DNA of 33,834 bases. It comes from a virus. The DNA lies in the IMG/VR virus record IMGVR_UViG_3300021356_000077, positions 1 through 33,834 of that record, one strand, 5' to 3'. Below are positions 33,161 to 33,834 of this stretch, piece by piece. The position numbers and the translations under genes are program-made. Numbering within the stretch: position 1 is the first letter of the stretch; each line of letters opens with the position of its first letter. The notes below the pieces were generated by a model. It did no database searches. It was given only the letters and a program-made list of their open reading frames with translations, and had not been told where the DNA came from.

Positions 33161-33361
33161 CTATATATCTTCTTCTTCCCAGTTCCTAGGAGGTAATCCA
33201 AGTTCTCTCTCAAGTTTCCTTCTCATCCTCCTCATACGATACTTAACGATCTGCCAGTTGATCCACAGATCAATAAACCGTATCAATCGCATGGTATCCT
33301 CCACTCCCGCATATGCGATCAACAGGAGTAGAACTGTTGCGAGGATATAGAACGATAACAT
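33161..33361 (-). CDS. Small one-pass membrane protein
   Basis: 66 aa. Residues 2-19 form a hydrophobic helix (LSFYILATVLLLLIAYAG). They are followed by a strongly basic cytoplasmic-type segment (KYRMRRMRRKLERELG, residues 40-55) and the tail PPRNWEEEDI. From memory, similar small proteins sit near late genes of other cyanophages; no function is known to me. The start overlaps the stop of the previous gene by one base (TAATG). Confidence 0.82.
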   Translation of the reverse strand: MLSFYILATVLLLLIAYAGVEDTMRLIRFIDLWINWQIVKYRMRRMRRKLERELGLPPRNWEEEDI

Positions 33362-33555
33362 TAGAATTCCTCGTTTCGACGACCGTCAAGATAACTGATA
33401 ATCTCGTTTCTCCACTCCATGAGTTCGTAGAAGCACTTCTGCTCATGTGCGTCCTGTCGAAGTTCATGGTCGGGTTTCAGAACACTCTCATAGAACAAAA
33501 AGAATGCATCTTTGCGTTTACGTGCTTTGTCATCGGTATACGGATCAGAATGCAT
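33361..33555 (-). CDS. 64-aa hypothetical protein
   Basis: Starts MHSDPYTDDKARKRKDAFF, with FYELMEWRNEIISYLDGRR at the end. Helical, soluble, not recognised. The ATG at 33555 is chosen over the ATG at 33582 (nine codons earlier) because GAGGAG lies six bases before it on the minus strand, while the earlier ATG has no comparable ribosome site. Confidence 0.72.
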   Translation of the reverse strand: MHSDPYTDDKARKRKDAFFLFYESVLKPDHELRQDAHEQKCFYELMEWRNEIISYLDGRRNEEF

Positions 33556-33600
33556 GTTGGTCTCCTCTCGTTGTGTGAGCATACTTTAACATGCTCTCTG

Positions 33601-33610
33601 CTATTTAATC
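33601..33610 (-). promoter_or_regulatory. Possible late promoter, degenerate
   Basis: The minus strand reads GATTAAATAG, close to but not matching TATAAATA. It sits between the terminator at 33658-33688 and the 64-aa gene, where a promoter is expected. Weak support. Confidence 0.25.
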
Positions 33611-33657
33611 TGTATCTTCAGGAACCCTTTAGAATCTACGCAAATCCTTACAGGCAT

Positions 33658-33688
33658 AAAAAAATCCTCCGAAATTTTTTCAGAGGAT
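33658..33688 (-). terminator. Rho-independent terminator, 11-bp stem
   Basis: On the minus strand ATCCTCTGAAA pairs with TTTCGGAGGAT (11 bp with one T-G pair) around an AAA loop, followed by seven T residues. It ends transcripts coming from outside the right edge and separates them from the operon that starts with the 64-aa gene. Confidence 0.92.
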
Positions 33689-33834
33689 GCATCGGGGGGA
33701 CCCAATTGAAATAACCTGTGTGATATATCGATAGAGGGTACTAGGGACCGTTATAGATTAGGAGGACCCATTGTTTTAATATAGAACCCCCGCAAACTAT
33801 CACAAATACCCCCAAAAACACTGTCCTAAGTGTC
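33689..33834. other. No gene supported
   Basis: About 150 nt with short G and C runs and a near-repeat (GGGGGGACCCAATTG and AGGAGGACCCATTG on the plus strand, about 60 nt apart). A minus frame open from the edge to 33741 encodes a short hydrophobic stretch and could be the end of a gene outside the window, but there is too little to judge. Confidence 0.4.

Noticed and set aside
1395-33714. Many open frames of 60-140 codons on the plus strand, such as 5430-5744, 12940-13314, 25004-25300 and 33313-33714
   Set aside because: They lie opposite strong minus-strand genes, have low-complexity or repetitive composition mirroring the gene below, and lack ribosome sites or recognisable domains.
33741-33834. 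Minus frame open from the right edge, coding a short hydrophobic stretch
   Set aside because: Only 30 codons, no start or family signal within the window; it may be the end of an outside gene or chance.

Overview
The window is part of the virion-structure (late) region of a T4-like contractile-tailed phage, most likely a marine cyanophage (cyanomyovirus). Three T4 baseplate wedge proteins can be read from sequence: gp25, gp6 and gp8. A T4-type late promoter octamer (TATAAATA) precedes this block. Two further features match what I remember of marine T4-like phages: a DUF4815-type structural protein, and a very small basic protein in its own transcription unit. No host genes, tRNAs, CRISPR arrays or insertion sequences were seen. 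Every gene lies on the minus strand, so the window reads from right to left.

Right part (about 33.6 to 27.9 kb): after a strong terminator at 33658-33688 comes a tightly packed, often overlapping set. It holds a small soluble protein, a small one-pass membrane protein, an acidic 280-aa protein, a 90-aa and a 128-aa protein (all unrecognised), then a 1072-aa cysteine-containing structural protein and a PAAR-like protein, probably the tip of the tail spike.

Middle (27.94 to 27.66 kb): an extended -10 promoter drives a 48-aa Lys/Arg-rich protein. It is closed by a textbook hairpin terminator, and a T4-type late promoter follows at once.

Left part (27.66 kb to the left edge): a late operon of a 62-aa protein, gp25, gp6, a 7183-aa giant protein, gp8, and a DUF4815 protein cut by the window edge. 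The giant gene occupies the slot that gene 7 (wedge initiator) has in T4. Its first ~650 residues look like a tail or baseplate anchor. The rest is a mosaic of recurring modules: GGxGYTxxP repeats, 'SWDxxTxxL' modules, 'LNGVLQxPG' modules, LamG-like jelly rolls, YHYH-type domains, a propeller-like region and an alpha-helical 'NKEF' module.

The most notable finding is how this protein seems to have grown. One LamG domain is interrupted by another complete LamG domain, one YHYH-type domain is interrupted by an SWD module, and gp8 itself carries the same GSGY and SWD modules at places where T4 gp8 has short loops. The same module set also appears in the 1072-aa protein. This suggests that a shared pool of small beta-rich modules has been inserted repeatedly into baseplate proteins, probably to build a large surface for binding host or environmental glycans.
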